Source: Chromatium weissei
GTDB lineage: Bacteria > Pseudomonadota > Gammaproteobacteria > Chromatiales > Chromatiaceae
Reading direction: 5' to 3'
DNA: 64,000 bases
Assembly (NCBI RefSeq): GCF_016583765.1
Contig: NZ_NRRR01000005.1
Span: forward strand, 62,001 to 126,000
In this document: one piece after another, positions 39,706 through 49,723 of the stretch
How positions within the stretch are numbered: the first letter of the stretch is position 1
How the letters are laid out: each line of letters begins with the position of its first letter
Notes under the pieces: generated by a model
What the model was told of the DNA's origin: nothing
What the model saw: the letters and a program-made list of their open reading frames with translations, nothing else
The model's database searches: none
Program-made: the position numbers and the translations under genes

Positions 39706-40539
39706 GGAAAATTGAACGCGTTGTTGATCAGTTTTTACGGTGGTTTCCGGTATCCACGCGTGACCGTAAACCACTTCATAACTGGCAGGTAAACGTCCGT
39801 CACTGCGATGAATTTCATATGCCTGTTCCAGCGCCAGCACTCGCGTTCGTCCGGTCAATCCACGCGGTCGCGTCAGTGTTGCGTTGTGTGCACCGAGCGT
39901 TTTGAGATCAAGCATCAAATCGCGCACCGCTGCGTAAGTGAGCTGCAATCGCTCCACATCAATCACCGCATCGGTGAACCGCGCTTGCACCAGCGCATCG
40001 CCGATGTCGTGTAAATCCAGAAAGGGGCTGACGTGTGAATCACCATCGACCGCGCTCCATGCTTGACGCAATTCGATGAGCGTGTCGCGCCCAAAAGTGG
40101 TGAACATCAACAATCCGCCCGGTCGCAACACGCGCCGACATTCCGCCAGCGCCAGCGGCAAATCGCACCATTGCAGCGTGGCATTGGAAACAATCAAATC
40201 AACTGCGCCATCACTGAATGGCAGCGCCTCGGCATCGGCGCACACACACAGCGGTCGTCGCCACCAACTGCCACGCCGCCGCGCCTGCAACAGCATTCCG
40301 TGTGCAAAATCAACGGCGATGATTCGCGCTTTGCGATAACGGCGCTGCAAAGCGTCGAGCGCGTAACCCGTGCCCGCGCCTAAATCCAACACGCGCTGCG
40401 GTTCCAGTCGAACATAATCGAGCCGCTCTAACAGCCGATTGGCAATTTCACGTTGCAACACCGCCACTGCGTCGTATTCGGTCGCCGCTCGGTCAAAACT
40501 GCGGCGCACACGCAATTTGTCGATCACTGCGGTGGTCAT
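39682..40539 (-). CDS. bioC: Malonyl-ACP O-methyltransferase
   Basis: 285 residues, class I SAM methyltransferase. The SAM loop is VLDLGAGTGYALDAL, and the family's RRSFDRAATEYDAVAVLQREIANRLLERL start and SNATLQWCDLPLALAECRRVLRPGG are clear. It methylates malonyl-ACP, so fatty-acid synthesis can build the pimelate moiety of biotin. The ATG at 40539 overlaps the bioH stop (ATGA). It ends just before bioD. Confidence 0.94.
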   Translation of the reverse strand: MTTAVIDKLRVRRSFDRAATEYDAVAVLQREIANRLLERLDYVRLEPQRVLDLGAGTGYALDALQRRYRKARIIAVDFAHGMLLQARRRGSWWRRPLCVCADAEALPFSDGAVDLIVSNATLQWCDLPLALAECRRVLRPGGLLMFTTFGRDTLIELRQAWSAVDGDSHVSPFLDLHDIGDALVQARFTDAVIDVERLQLTYAAVRDLMLDLKTLGAHNATLTRPRGLTGRTRVLALEQAYEIHRSDGRLPASYEVVYGHAWIPETTVKTDQQRVQFSCRLPTDN

Positions 40540-41306
40540 GCTGACGACTCGCGCACATTTGCCAGCCATGACCGCACGGTTTGCACAAATTCCATCGGGT
40601 GCGACAAATGCGGTGCGTGGGCAGCTCCGGCGATGATGTGGGTTTGCGCTTCAGGCATCAGCAATTCCACCCGCTCGGCGACGGCCGCTGGCACCAGCGC
40701 GTCGTGACTGCCGAATAACCACAATGCCGGACAGCGAATATCGGGCAATTGCCCGCGTAAATCCTCCTCGCGTAACAGCTCCAAACCCAGCGCCAGCGCC
40801 TCAGCATTGGGTGGCGGACGCGTTGCCAATTCCTCGCGCAATTGCCGGAGCGTCTCACGGGCGGAATCGCTGCCGCGCACTTGCAGCGCCAGAAATCGCG
40901 CCAGCGTTGCCGTCGAATCGGCGAGCAGTTCATTGTGGAATTGATTTAACGTGGTTTCTGGCATCGCTGGTCGCCAATCGGCGGCTTGGACGAAACGCGG
41001 AGTCGCCGTCAGCAAAATGAGTCCGGCGACGCGCTGCGGTGCACGTAATGCGGCGGCAAGTGCGACTAATCCGCCGAGCGACCAGCCCAGCCACACTGCT
41101 CGTGCTGGCGCTGCATTCAAACAGGCATCCGCCCAGCGCCATAAACTGTTGAGTTCAATCGGAAAAGGGCTGTCGCCGTGACCGGGCAATTCAATGCGGT
41201 GCTGGCACAATTCCGGCCAGTCGCGTTGCCAATCGCCATTCCACACGGCAGCGTTCATGCCCCAGCCGTGCAACATGACCAATTCATCATCAGAGTGCGT
41301 AGACAT
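40536..41306 (-). CDS. bioH: Pimeloyl-ACP methyl ester carboxylesterase
   Basis: 256 residues, alpha/beta hydrolase. HGWGMNAAVW, nucleophile Ser in LGWSLGGLVAL, acid in FGSHDALVP and His in GAAHAPHLSHP match BioH, which removes the methyl group added by BioC. First gene of the bioH-bioC-bioD run, immediately upstream of bioC. Confidence 0.93.
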   Translation of the reverse strand: MSTHSDDELVMLHGWGMNAAVWNGDWQRDWPELCQHRIELPGHGDSPFPIELNSLWRWADACLNAAPARAVWLGWSLGGLVALAAALRAPQRVAGLILLTATPRFVQAADWRPAMPETTLNQFHNELLADSTATLARFLALQVRGSDSARETLRQLREELATRPPPNAEALALGLELLREEDLRGQLPDIRCPALWLFGSHDALVPAAVAERVELLMPEAQTHIIAGAAHAPHLSHPMEFVQTVRSWLANVRESSA

Positions 41307-41339
41307 CGGTAAATGCTCAAGTTTTTTGATTGACGGCGA

Positions 41340-42416
41340 TCACGCGCCAGTCAATTGTCGATAAAGATCAAGATATTGTCTGACGATGGTTTCGCGGCTG
41401 AAATCGCGGCTGACGCGCTCGTGTCCGGCGACGGCCAAATCATGCAGCAAACGTGAATCCGTCAGCAGTGTTTGCATTCCTCGTGCGAGTGCGGTCGCAT
41501 CGGCGCACGGTACACACCACGCATCTTCGCCATGACGAGCGACTTCCCGCGCTCCGAGAAATTGAGTGGTTAACAGTGGTTTATTCCACGTCCACGCATC
41601 CAACATGACGTTGCCAAACGGTTCGCCATTCAGTGATGGAAACACAACCAAATCAGCCAGTTGTAAATAAGCTGCGGGATCAGTCTGCCAACCAGCCCAG
41701 ATGATGCGCGGCGCTTGATTGCTGGCGATGGCTTGCTGGCGCAGCGCCGCTCCGAGCGGCCCATCACCGAGCATGATGAGACGCAGCGGGCGTCCGGCAA
41801 TGGTTTGCGGCAATTGCGCCAGCGCGGCAAGTAAATGCGTGTGCCCTTTGAACGTGACGAATCGACCGAGCGTCACCAGCACCCACGCATCCGCTGGAAT
41901 GGCGTGACGCATTCGCACCGCCGCCACCTGCTCCGGCGTGACTGAACGCGGCGCATCAGCGAAGTTGTAAATGTGATACACGCGCTCGGCGGGTAAACCG
42001 TTCGCAATCATCCAATCGCACAGCGCCCGCGTGTTGCCGATCCAGCCATGTGCGTGACGATAGGGCGCCAGCGCGTAATAACCGCCGAGCCGAGCGAGAT
42101 GAATGGTGTGGCTGGCGCGAGACACCTGCGTCAACCGCGTCGCTCGTCCCATGTAGGTCTGCACGATGTCGGGACGCGTGCGATTCAGCAGCGCCGTCAC
42201 CGCGTGGCGCGACCACGGGTCCCAGGTGGTGCGAAACGGCAACCGATGCACGGGCAGCGTTTCAAAATCGAGTTGATTCAGTTCGCCGTCGCGCCGAATC
42301 GCAATCTCAGTCGGTGCACCCTGCGCAGCCAGCGCCAAACTAAAACGCTGAAACCAGTATTCCGCGCCACCGAGAGCTTTGCTGGCGACAATTTGTAATG
42401 AGGTTGGATCAGACAT
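41340..42416 (-). CDS. Glycosyltransferase family 4
   Basis: 358 residues of GT-B fold. The N-terminus is ALGGAEYWFQRFSLALAAQG; the C-terminal donor domain has VTLGRFVTFKGHTHLLAALAQLP, MLGDGPLGAALRQQA and FPSLNGEPFGNVMLDAWTWNKPLL with the Glu of the EX7E motif. It probably adds a hexose to lipopolysaccharide or another glycan; acceptor unknown. It ends 33 bases before bioH on the same strand. Confidence 0.87.
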   Translation of the reverse strand: MSDPTSLQIVASKALGGAEYWFQRFSLALAAQGAPTEIAIRRDGELNQLDFETLPVHRLPFRTTWDPWSRHAVTALLNRTRPDIVQTYMGRATRLTQVSRASHTIHLARLGGYYALAPYRHAHGWIGNTRALCDWMIANGLPAERVYHIYNFADAPRSVTPEQVAAVRMRHAIPADAWVLVTLGRFVTFKGHTHLLAALAQLPQTIAGRPLRLIMLGDGPLGAALRQQAIASNQAPRIIWAGWQTDPAAYLQLADLVVFPSLNGEPFGNVMLDAWTWNKPLLTTQFLGAREVARHGEDAWCVPCADATALARGMQTLLTDSRLLHDLAVAGHERVSRDFSRETIVRQYLDLYRQLTGA

Positions 42417-42454
42417 TGAATTGACTTTTTAATCAAAAATGCGGGCGCAATACA

Positions 42455-42763
42455 CTATTCACGATACCTTTCTTGAATAATATAACGTCCAGTTCCGTAA
42501 TCCGGCGTTGTCGTTCCCGGAATCGCATTATAAACCTTACCATCACGAATAATCAGCCGCTCTTTGGAACCATAATCCGGCGTTGAAGTGCCTTCAATCG
42601 TCGAATAAATCACACCATCGCGTTCAATCAACGACGAACCATTTTGATAATGCTGCTGCTGATTATTTTCCGTTTGCTGATCAAAATCATGCTCGGCAAT
42701 TGCCACGCCGTTAAAAAGCAACACACCACAGCAAACGACATTGTGAATGATGCGTGAGTACAT
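42455..42763 (-). CDS. Small secreted protein with an internal repeat
   Basis: 102 residues. A signal peptide is expected at 1-23 (VVCCGVLLFNGVAIA). The mature part has two copies of a roughly 29-residue unit centred on IYSTIEGTSTPDYG and VYNAIPGTTTPDYG, with SLIERDG or LIIRDG before them. No family recognised. It lies between a glycosyltransferase and the pilus ATPase genes on the same strand. Confidence 0.65.
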   Translation of the reverse strand: MYSRIIHNVVCCGVLLFNGVAIAEHDFDQQTENNQQQHYQNGSSLIERDGVIYSTIEGTSTPDYGSKERLIIRDGKVYNAIPGTTTPDYGTGRYIIQERYRE

Positions 42764-42800
42764 AAAAATAATTCCTCACTGATACGCTTAAATCAAACGA

Positions 42801-43856
42801 TTAACCAAAATGAACCTTTGCTTCTAAATTGGGTGCGGAATCGGCATTTGCCAATGCTTCTTCTAAAGAAATCAAACCATCGCGGTAAAGTAAAAGCAGC
42901 GCATCATCAAAGGTTTGAATGCCCTCGTGACCACTTTGTTGCATCGCTTCAATCACCGCATCAACGCGCCCATCTCGAATTAAATCAGCAATATGTGGCG
43001 TATTCACCAGCGCTTCAATTGCCGCACAGCGCGAGCCGGTTTTTGTTTTCACCAATCGCTGTGACAGAATGGCTTGCAGATAAATCGACAAATCCATAAA
43101 CAGCGTATTGTGCATTTCTGACGGAAACATGTTAATGACCCGTTTTAATGCCTGATGCGCATTATTGGCGTGTAGTGTCGAAACCGCTAAATGACCGGTT
43201 CCAGCTAATTCAATTGCTGCTTCCATTGTTTCACGCGTGCGAATTTCACCAATTAAAATCACATCCGGCGCTTCACGCAATACACTTTTTAATGCTTTAG
43301 CATAGCTTTTCGTATCAACACCAATTTCCCGCTGACTAATGATGCACTGTTTATGCGGATGAACAAATTCAATTGGGTCTTCAATCGTCACAATATGCCC
43401 AGAAGCCGTTGCATTGCGATGATCAAGCATTGCGGCCAGCGTGGTTGATTTTCCTGATCCTGTTGAACCAACCATTAAAATAATGCCGCGTTTGCGCATG
43501 ATAATTTGCGATAACAACGGCGGCAGATTCAATTCTTCTAACGTGGGTATATTGGCACGAATGTAGCGCAACACCATTGCCGTATTGCCGCGCTGATAAT
43601 AGGCATTGACGCGAAAACGTGCACGATCTTCTAATGCAATTGCAAAATCCAATTCACGTTCTTCTTCGAATTCCTGCGCTTGCTGGCTGTCCATAATGGA
43701 TGCCAGCGCACTCTGACATAATTCTGGCGTTAAAATGGATTCTCCAATTGGGCGAATCACACCTTCAATTTTAATTTTAACGGGCGCACCTGAATTAAAA
43801 AAAAGATCAGATGCTTTGTAGCGCACCATCATTTCTAAATACGGAGTGATGTCCAT
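42801..43856 (-). CDS. PilU-like type IV pilus retraction ATPase (second paralogue)
   Basis: 351 residues, PilT/PilU-family hexameric ATPase. Walker A GSTGSGKST, Asp box and Walker B DVILIGEIRTRETME, and His box TLHANNAHQAL. It resembles PilU more than PilT (IPTLEELNLP and TRETME instead of the PilT LRD pattern). It powers or assists pilus retraction. It follows the longer PilU-like gene by 21 bases, so the two are a tandem pair. Confidence 0.87.
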   Translation of the reverse strand: MDITPYLEMMVRYKASDLFFNSGAPVKIKIEGVIRPIGESILTPELCQSALASIMDSQQAQEFEEERELDFAIALEDRARFRVNAYYQRGNTAMVLRYIRANIPTLEELNLPPLLSQIIMRKRGIILMVGSTGSGKSTTLAAMLDHRNATASGHIVTIEDPIEFVHPHKQCIISQREIGVDTKSYAKALKSVLREAPDVILIGEIRTRETMEAAIELAGTGHLAVSTLHANNAHQALKRVINMFPSEMHNTLFMDLSIYLQAILSQRLVKTKTGSRCAAIEALVNTPHIADLIRDGRVDAVIEAMQQSGHEGIQTFDDALLLLYRDGLISLEEALANADSAPNLEAKVHFG

Positions 43857-43877
43857 GATTTAATCCTTTATGTGTGA

Positions 43878-45134
43878 TTAGCGCCCGCTTTTTAATTCCG
43901 CAGGATTGATTAAATCAGAAGGCGGTTCTTCAATGCGAGACGTTGCGCCAAACACCATAGAATCAAAAGCGGCTTCTTCGTCGTCATCTCCTGCAATACT
44001 CAGTGCATCCATTTTATTCTCTTTTCCTCGGCTGTGTGCTTCATGTCCTTCCAGTTTAATTGCCAAACGTAAACCATTCATTGAATCAGCATTGCGTAGC
44101 GCATCGTCATAACTGATTTTGCCCGCTTCATAGAGATCAAAGAGCGCCATATCAAAGGTTTGCATTCCCAATTCACGGGAGCGTTTCATTACGCCTTTAA
44201 TTCCACCAACATCGCCTTTGAAAATCAAATCTTGAATCAGTGGTGAGTTAATCATCACTTCCACTGCTGCAATGCGCCCGCCAGTTTTAGAAGGCAATAA
44301 TCGTTGTGAAATAATGGCGTTAAGATTAAGTGATAAATCCATCAATAATTGACTGCGGCGCTCTTCTGTAAATAGATTGATAATGCGATCCAGTGCCTGA
44401 TTGGCATTGTTGGCGTGTAATGTTGATAGACACAGATGACCTGTTTCTGAGAAGTTAATGGCGTGTTCCATCGTTTCACGGGTACGAATTTCACCGATTA
44501 AAATCACGTCTGGTGCTTGGCGCAAGGTGTTAATCAGCGCCGCGTCCCAGCTTTCGGTATCAACGCCGACTTCACGCTGAGTAATTAAGCAATTGCGATG
44601 TGGATGTACATATTCAACTGGGTCTTCAATAATGATGATATGGCCGTAACTGTTTTCATTGCGATAACCCAGCATTGCTGCCAGCGAAGTTGATTTGCCT
44701 GATCCAGTGCCGCCAACCATCAATACGAGACCGCGTTTTTTCATCACGATTTCTTTTAATGCGGGTGGTAGATTTAATTCGTCAAGGGTGGGAATTGTGG
44801 CGTTAATTGTGCGCAAGACTGCGCCGCATAATCCTTGTTGCACGAAAGCATTGACGCGAAAACGTCCAATATCGGCGGGGCTAATTGCAAAGTTACATTC
44901 TTTATGCGCATCAAAATCGCGCACCTGTCGATCATTCATAATAGAACGCACGAGGATATTGGTTTGTTCGCCATTTAGAATTTGGCTGCTCATTGGTGTC
45001 ATGCGGCCATCAATTTTGCAGGCGGGCGGAAATCCTGCCGAAATAAATAAATCAGAACCGCGTTTAATCATCATTTTGCGCAAACATTCAAGCATAAAAT
45101 GGGCGGCTTGTTGACGATCCATAATTGATTCCAA
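43878..45134 (-). CDS. pilU: PilU-like type IV pilus retraction ATPase
   Basis: 418 residues. Motifs GGTGSGKST, DVILIGEIRTRETMEHA and STLHANNANQAL. Overall it matches Pseudomonas PilU more closely than the downstream copy, but has a roughly 60-residue acidic C-terminal extension (DDDEEAAFDS and following). PilU is a PilT-dependent retraction motor. No PilT is in the window. Confidence 0.87.
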   Translation of the reverse strand: MESIMDRQQAAHFMLECLRKMMIKRGSDLFISAGFPPACKIDGRMTPMSSQILNGEQTNILVRSIMNDRQVRDFDAHKECNFAISPADIGRFRVNAFVQQGLCGAVLRTINATIPTLDELNLPPALKEIVMKKRGLVLMVGGTGSGKSTSLAAMLGYRNENSYGHIIIIEDPVEYVHPHRNCLITQREVGVDTESWDAALINTLRQAPDVILIGEIRTRETMEHAINFSETGHLCLSTLHANNANQALDRIINLFTEERRSQLLMDLSLNLNAIISQRLLPSKTGGRIAAVEVMINSPLIQDLIFKGDVGGIKGVMKRSRELGMQTFDMALFDLYEAGKISYDDALRNADSMNGLRLAIKLEGHEAHSRGKENKMDALSIAGDDDEEAAFDSMVFGATSRIEEPPSDLINPAELKSGR

Positions 45135-45331
45135 TGAAAAGAGTGGGTGGTTTTTTATTTGTCAGTGGCAACTGCATTTCTTTTTAGTCAATGACGCTTA
45201 AATCAATCTTTTGTATTTTCAACTGTGTCACTTCTATGCGGATGCAAAAGCCGTTTGTGCGTCAACATTAAGTTAACATCGCTTTGAGCACCGTGCGCGA
45301 CTTCAAATGTGACGCGATGACCGCATTTCCC

Positions 45332-45366
45332 GCTGACAACTGATAACTGATAACTGATAACTGAAA
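45332..45366. repeat. Tandem 7-base repeat before the RND operon
   Basis: Four successive copies of a seven-base unit close to ATAACTG sit directly upstream of the RND adaptor ATG. It is the same word family as the repeats at 31466-31488 and 39677-39705. Might affect expression by copy-number change; not tested. Confidence 0.5.
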
Positions 45367-45368
45367 AC

Positions 45369-46553
45369 ATGCTGCGCCGACTTTTGCCTTTTCTGATTCT
45401 CGCTGCCGGTATCGGCGGTTTTTATCTGCTCAAAATCACGCGTCCTGCTCCGCCGCCCGTGGCGATTCAAGAACGCATTTGGCGCGTCAGTGTGACGACC
45501 GTCACTCCGGCGAATCATCGTCCAGTGCTGTCGTTGTTTGGATGCGTGGAAGCACCAGATCGCATTCGCGCTGCTGCACCTGTTGCCGGACGGCTGCTTG
45601 AAGTGCGGGTGCGTGATGGAGAACGCGTGCCATTCGGGGCGCTGCTGGCGCGGCTTGATCCGCGTGATTTGCAACCGCGTCTGACCAAAGCACGGGCGGA
45701 TTTGGAAAAAGAGCAGCTTCGGTTGGTTCACGACCGCGAGGCGCTGATACAGGAGCGTGAATTGCTGCGACTCGCAGAAGTGGCGCTGAATCGCGCTGAT
45801 ACGGTGCAAGCCAAAAATCTCGGCTCGGTCTCAAGCGTGGATGAAGCGCGGCAGCAATTGGCGCGAGCACGGCTGGCGGTCACCTTGCGCGAGCAGTCCA
45901 TTGCCGAACATCCCGCGCAATTGGCGACATTAACCGCCGTCGTTGCCGAAGCCGAACGCGATGCCGAGCGCGGCGAAATTCGTGCACCCTTTGCGGCAAA
46001 AATCGGCGTGGTGGAAGCAGCGGCTGGCGATCAACTGCAACCAAATCAAACGATTTTGACGCTATTTCCACTGGATCGACTGTATCTGCGCACCACCATT
46101 CCCGATGCTTACGGTTCGGAGTTGCGCGCCGCGCTTGATCACGGTGAGCGTTTGACTGCCAGCGGCGAATATGCCGGCAAATCCGTGACGGCAGTGTTGG
46201 AACGACTCGCCGGAGAAGCAGATGCCCGAGGCGTGGAAGCGTTATTGCGTTTCACCGCCAGCGGAGTGGATTTGCCGCCGGGTGCATTTGTGCATTTACA
46301 ACTGGAACGACCAATTGCTTTCGAAACCATCGCGCTGCCGTTTTCCGCGCTGCATGGCGGAGATCGCATCTTTGCAGTTGAAAATGGACGACTGCGCAGC
46401 ATCGCCGTTGAACGGGTTGGTGAATTGCGTGGCAGTGCGATGGAAGGCGGTTTGGTGTTGGTGCGCGCACCGACGCTCGCCGCTGACACACCGATCATGT
46501 TGACGCATCTGCCGAATGCGATTGACCGCCTCAAAGTGGAGATCATCAAGTGA
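45369..46553 (+). CDS. RND efflux periplasmic adaptor (membrane fusion protein)
   Basis: 394 residues. One N-terminal membrane anchor (about 5-22) then the lipoyl half VAGRLLEVRVRDGERVPFGALLARLDPRDLQPRL, a coiled-coil hairpin (about 105-190, rich in Arg/Glu/Leu), the second lipoyl half EIRAPFAAKIGVVEAAAGDQL, and beta-barrel. It connects the RND pump to an outer-membrane channel. Its stop overlaps the GTG of the next gene. Confidence 0.9.
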   Translation: MLRRLLPFLILAAGIGGFYLLKITRPAPPPVAIQERIWRVSVTTVTPANHRPVLSLFGCVEAPDRIRAAAPVAGRLLEVRVRDGERVPFGALLARLDPRDLQPRLTKARADLEKEQLRLVHDREALIQERELLRLAEVALNRADTVQAKNLGSVSSVDEARQQLARARLAVTLREQSIAEHPAQLATLTAVVAEAERDAERGEIRAPFAAKIGVVEAAAGDQLQPNQTILTLFPLDRLYLRTTIPDAYGSELRAALDHGERLTASGEYAGKSVTAVLERLAGEADARGVEALLRFTASGVDLPPGAFVHLQLERPIAFETIALPFSALHGGDRIFAVENGRLRSIAVERVGELRGSAMEGGLVLVRAPTLAADTPIMLTHLPNAIDRLKVEIIK

Positions 46554-49500
46554 AGCATGGATGGATTGCGATTTTTGCGCGTCACCGGCTGCTCGCCAAC
46601 CTGTTGATGATGTCGATTTTTGTGCTCGGTGCACTCGCGCTGATGCGTATGAATGTGCAGTATTTTCCGAACTTTGCGCTGGATGTGATTTCGGTGCGCG
46701 TGGTGTGGAGTGGCGCGGCAGCGGAGGACGTGGAAAACGGCATTTTGATTCCGTTGGAAGAACGCCTGAAAACCGTTGACGGTCTGAAAAAACTCAATTC
46801 CACCGCCGCGCAGGGTGTCGCCAGTTTGATGCTGGAATTGGAAGAAGGCACGGATACGTTGATTGCGCTGGATCAGGTGCGCCAGCGCGTGAGCGAATTT
46901 CGCAATTTTCCGAAAGATGCGGAAACGCCACAAATCAGTCATGTGTCGCGTTATGAATCGGTCGCTCGCGTGCTGGTTTCTGGACCGAGTTTGGCGGAAT
47001 TGCGTCCTTGGGTGCGGCAATTTGAGCGCGAGCTGCTGGCGCGAGGCATCGACCGCATTGATCTCAGTGGACTGCCGACCGAGCGCATTGCCATCGAAGT
47101 GCCGGGGCGCACGTTGGAAACGCTGGGTTTATCCATAGACGGTATTGGCGAGCAGGTGGCGCGGCTGGCGCGGGATATTCCATCGGGCACGGCGGGCGAT
47201 GCGGATGGAGCGCGGGAATTGCGCAGTTTGGAGCAGCGACGCGATTCACAAGCATTTGAAAATTTAGCGATTGTCAGTGATACGCGAGGTTTGGTGCGAC
47301 TGGGTGAGGTGGCGGTGATTGTGCGAGAAGCGCGACCGGCAAGTTTGCAACTTCAACAGTTGGAGAAATTCTCCCAATCCTCCGCAGCTAAAGAGACGGA
47401 GGGGGGGATTTCAACGCCAGCAACGGTAGAAATTCTCGTTCAACGTGCGGAAAACGGCAATTCGCTGACTGCTGCAAAAATCTTTGAACAATGGCTCAAG
47501 GACACGCGCCCGACCTTGCCGCCCACGTTGACGCTTACCGTGTTTGATGCGCAGTGGGAACAAATTCAAGACCGCGTTAACCTGTTGACTGACAACGGTT
47601 TGCAGGGTTTTACGCTGGTATTACTGCTGCTATTTGTGTTTCTGCCGGGACGCGTCGCGTTCTGGGTGGCCATGGGAATTCCGACGGCCTATCTTGCGGC
47701 GCTGGCGCTGCTGTGGCTGTTCGGCGGCACGATCAACATGATCAGTCTATTTGGACTGCTGCTCACACTCGGCGTGATTGATGATGATGCCATCGTGATT
47801 GGTGAATATGCAGAATCGCGGTTTCGTGCGGGATTATCGCCCGCGCAAGCAGCGATTGCCGGAGCGCGGCGCATGTTCTGGCCAATTTTTGCCTCAGCGT
47901 TGACCACCATCGCCGCATTTTTGCCGCTGATACTGGTCGGCGGAATCATGGGCAACATTTTGGGTGATATTCCGTTAGTGGCGATCATGGTGCTGCTGGC
48001 ATCGCTGGTGGAAGTGTTTCTGATCATGCCCGCGCATTTGCGGGCTGCTTTTGAACATCACGTCGAAGCCAAGGTTCCACGATGGCGACAGCGCGTGGAT
48101 GCTGGGTTTGACCATTTCCGCGACGAAATTTATCGCCCGCTGGTCACCGCAGCGGTGCACTGGCGCGGAGTCACCGTCAGCGCAGTTGTCGTGCTGATGT
48201 TGCTGGCGGTCGGATTGCTGGCAGGCGGACGCATTCAATTTGTATTTTTTCCGACAGCGGAGGCGCAATTGGTGTTTGCCAATGCAACCTTCGTCGCTGG
48301 AACGCCGCGTGAACAAACAGCAGCCTTTCTAAACGAAATGGAGCGAGCGTTGCACCAGACCGAGCAAGAACTCGGTAGCAATTTGGTGGATGCCGCCATT
48401 GCGCGACTCGGCAGCACCGTTTCAGTTGAAAAAGGCGATGGCGCGGCGGGCGATCAATTGGCATCGATTCTGGTGCAACTCATGCCGACCGAGCAGCGAA
48501 CGGTGCGCAATGAGCAGTTTATTGCCGAGTGGCGCAGCAATATGCATATGCCAGCGGGATTGGAAAATCTCGTGATTTCCTCGCGTCGCGCTGGCCCGCC
48601 CGGACGTGATTTAACGCTGCGTTTGACTGGCGACGACGCGGGGCAATTGAAAACTGCCGCGTTGGAGCTGGCGCAGAGTTTGGAAAGTTTGCCCGGCGTG
48701 TCGGACATGCTGGATGACATGCCGTTTGGCCGCGAGCAGTTGATTTACCGTTTGACGGCGGCGGGACAGGCGCTGGAACTGACAACGGAATCACTCGGTC
48801 GGCAATTACGCGCCGCATTTGACGGACATTTGGCGCAACTGGTGCAGGTTGGACAAGACGAATTGGAAGTACGGGTGCTGCTGCCGCGAGCCGAGCGCAC
48901 GCGTTTGGATGTGCTGGAACAACTGTTGATTCGTGCACCCAACGGCAGCTTTGTGCCACTGCCGACGGTGGCGCAGTGGAAAACGCAGCGCGGTTTTGAG
49001 GCGCTGCGTCACGCCGATGGACGCTTGGCAGTTGAAGTGTCAGCGGACATCAATCGCGCTCTGAGCACGCCGGACAATGTGCGCGAAGCGTTGGAACGCG
49101 AATTACTGCCCAAATTGGTCACGCATTACGGCATTGATTACAGCTTTGAAGGTCGTGCCGCCGATCAACGCGAAACGCTCGGCGAAATGCGACTGGGATT
49201 GTGGCTGGGGCTGGCGCTGATTTATTTGATTTTAGCGGCGGTATTTTCGAGTTGGGGCTGGCCGCTGGTGGTGATGACTGCCATTCCGCTGGGTTTGATC
49301 GGTGCGATTGGCGGGCACTGGCTGTTGGGACTGGATTTAACGCTGCTGTCGCTATTCGGACTGTTCGGGTTATCGGGAATCGTCGTCAACAACGCGATCA
49401 TTTTGGTCAGCATGTATCACGAGCTGCGCGATGAAGGTGTCGATGTCGATACCGCGTTAATTGAAGCAGCGGTTTCACGATTACGCGCAATGCTTTTGAC

Positions 49501-49696
49501 TTCGGCAACGACGGTCGTCGGCTTGGGACCACTGATTTTCGAGACCAGTTTACAAGCGCAGTTTTTAATTCCAATGGCGGTATCGCTGGCATTCGGCGTG
49601 GGTTTTTCCACCATTTTGGTCTTGCTGTTCACGCCAGCACTGCTGTCATTTCACGAAAGCGCACATCACCGGCTGGCGCGCTGGTGGAGCAGTTGA
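46550..49696 (+). CDS. RND efflux transporter
   Basis: 1048 residues from a GTG start overlapping the previous stop. Twelve membrane helices and two large periplasmic loops. In helix 4 the proton-relay region reads LGVIDDDAIVIGEYAESR, with the Asp pair of the family. PLVVMTAIPLGLIGAIGGHWLLG and LSGIVVNNAIILVSMYHE correspond to the second half. Likely exports drugs, metals or lipophilic compounds; substrate unknown. No outer-membrane TolC-type gene is adjacent. Confidence 0.92.
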   Translation: MKHGWIAIFARHRLLANLLMMSIFVLGALALMRMNVQYFPNFALDVISVRVVWSGAAAEDVENGILIPLEERLKTVDGLKKLNSTAAQGVASLMLELEEGTDTLIALDQVRQRVSEFRNFPKDAETPQISHVSRYESVARVLVSGPSLAELRPWVRQFERELLARGIDRIDLSGLPTERIAIEVPGRTLETLGLSIDGIGEQVARLARDIPSGTAGDADGARELRSLEQRRDSQAFENLAIVSDTRGLVRLGEVAVIVREARPASLQLQQLEKFSQSSAAKETEGGISTPATVEILVQRAENGNSLTAAKIFEQWLKDTRPTLPPTLTLTVFDAQWEQIQDRVNLLTDNGLQGFTLVLLLLFVFLPGRVAFWVAMGIPTAYLAALALLWLFGGTINMISLFGLLLTLGVIDDDAIVIGEYAESRFRAGLSPAQAAIAGARRMFWPIFASALTTIAAFLPLILVGGIMGNILGDIPLVAIMVLLASLVEVFLIMPAHLRAAFEHHVEAKVPRWRQRVDAGFDHFRDEIYRPLVTAAVHWRGVTVSAVVVLMLLAVGLLAGGRIQFVFFPTAEAQLVFANATFVAGTPREQTAAFLNEMERALHQTEQELGSNLVDAAIARLGSTVSVEKGDGAAGDQLASILVQLMPTEQRTVRNEQFIAEWRSNMHMPAGLENLVISSRRAGPPGRDLTLRLTGDDAGQLKTAALELAQSLESLPGVSDMLDDMPFGREQLIYRLTAAGQALELTTESLGRQLRAAFDGHLAQLVQVGQDELEVRVLLPRAERTRLDVLEQLLIRAPNGSFVPLPTVAQWKTQRGFEALRHADGRLAVEVSADINRALSTPDNVREALERELLPKLVTHYGIDYSFEGRAADQRETLGEMRLGLWLGLALIYLILAAVFSSWGWPLVVMTAIPLGLIGAIGGHWLLGLDLTLLSLFGLFGLSGIVVNNAIILVSMYHELRDEGVDVDTALIEAAVSRLRAMLLTSATTVVGLGPLIFETSLQAQFLIPMAVSLAFGVGFSTILVLLFTPALLSFHESAHHRLARWWSS

Positions 49697-49723
49697 AATC
49701 ATTGGGCGCTGGCGCGTGTTGAT

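Noticed and set aside
45332..45366. CRISPR-like array
   Set aside because: The repeats are seven-base tandem units with no spacers, so it is a simple repeat.
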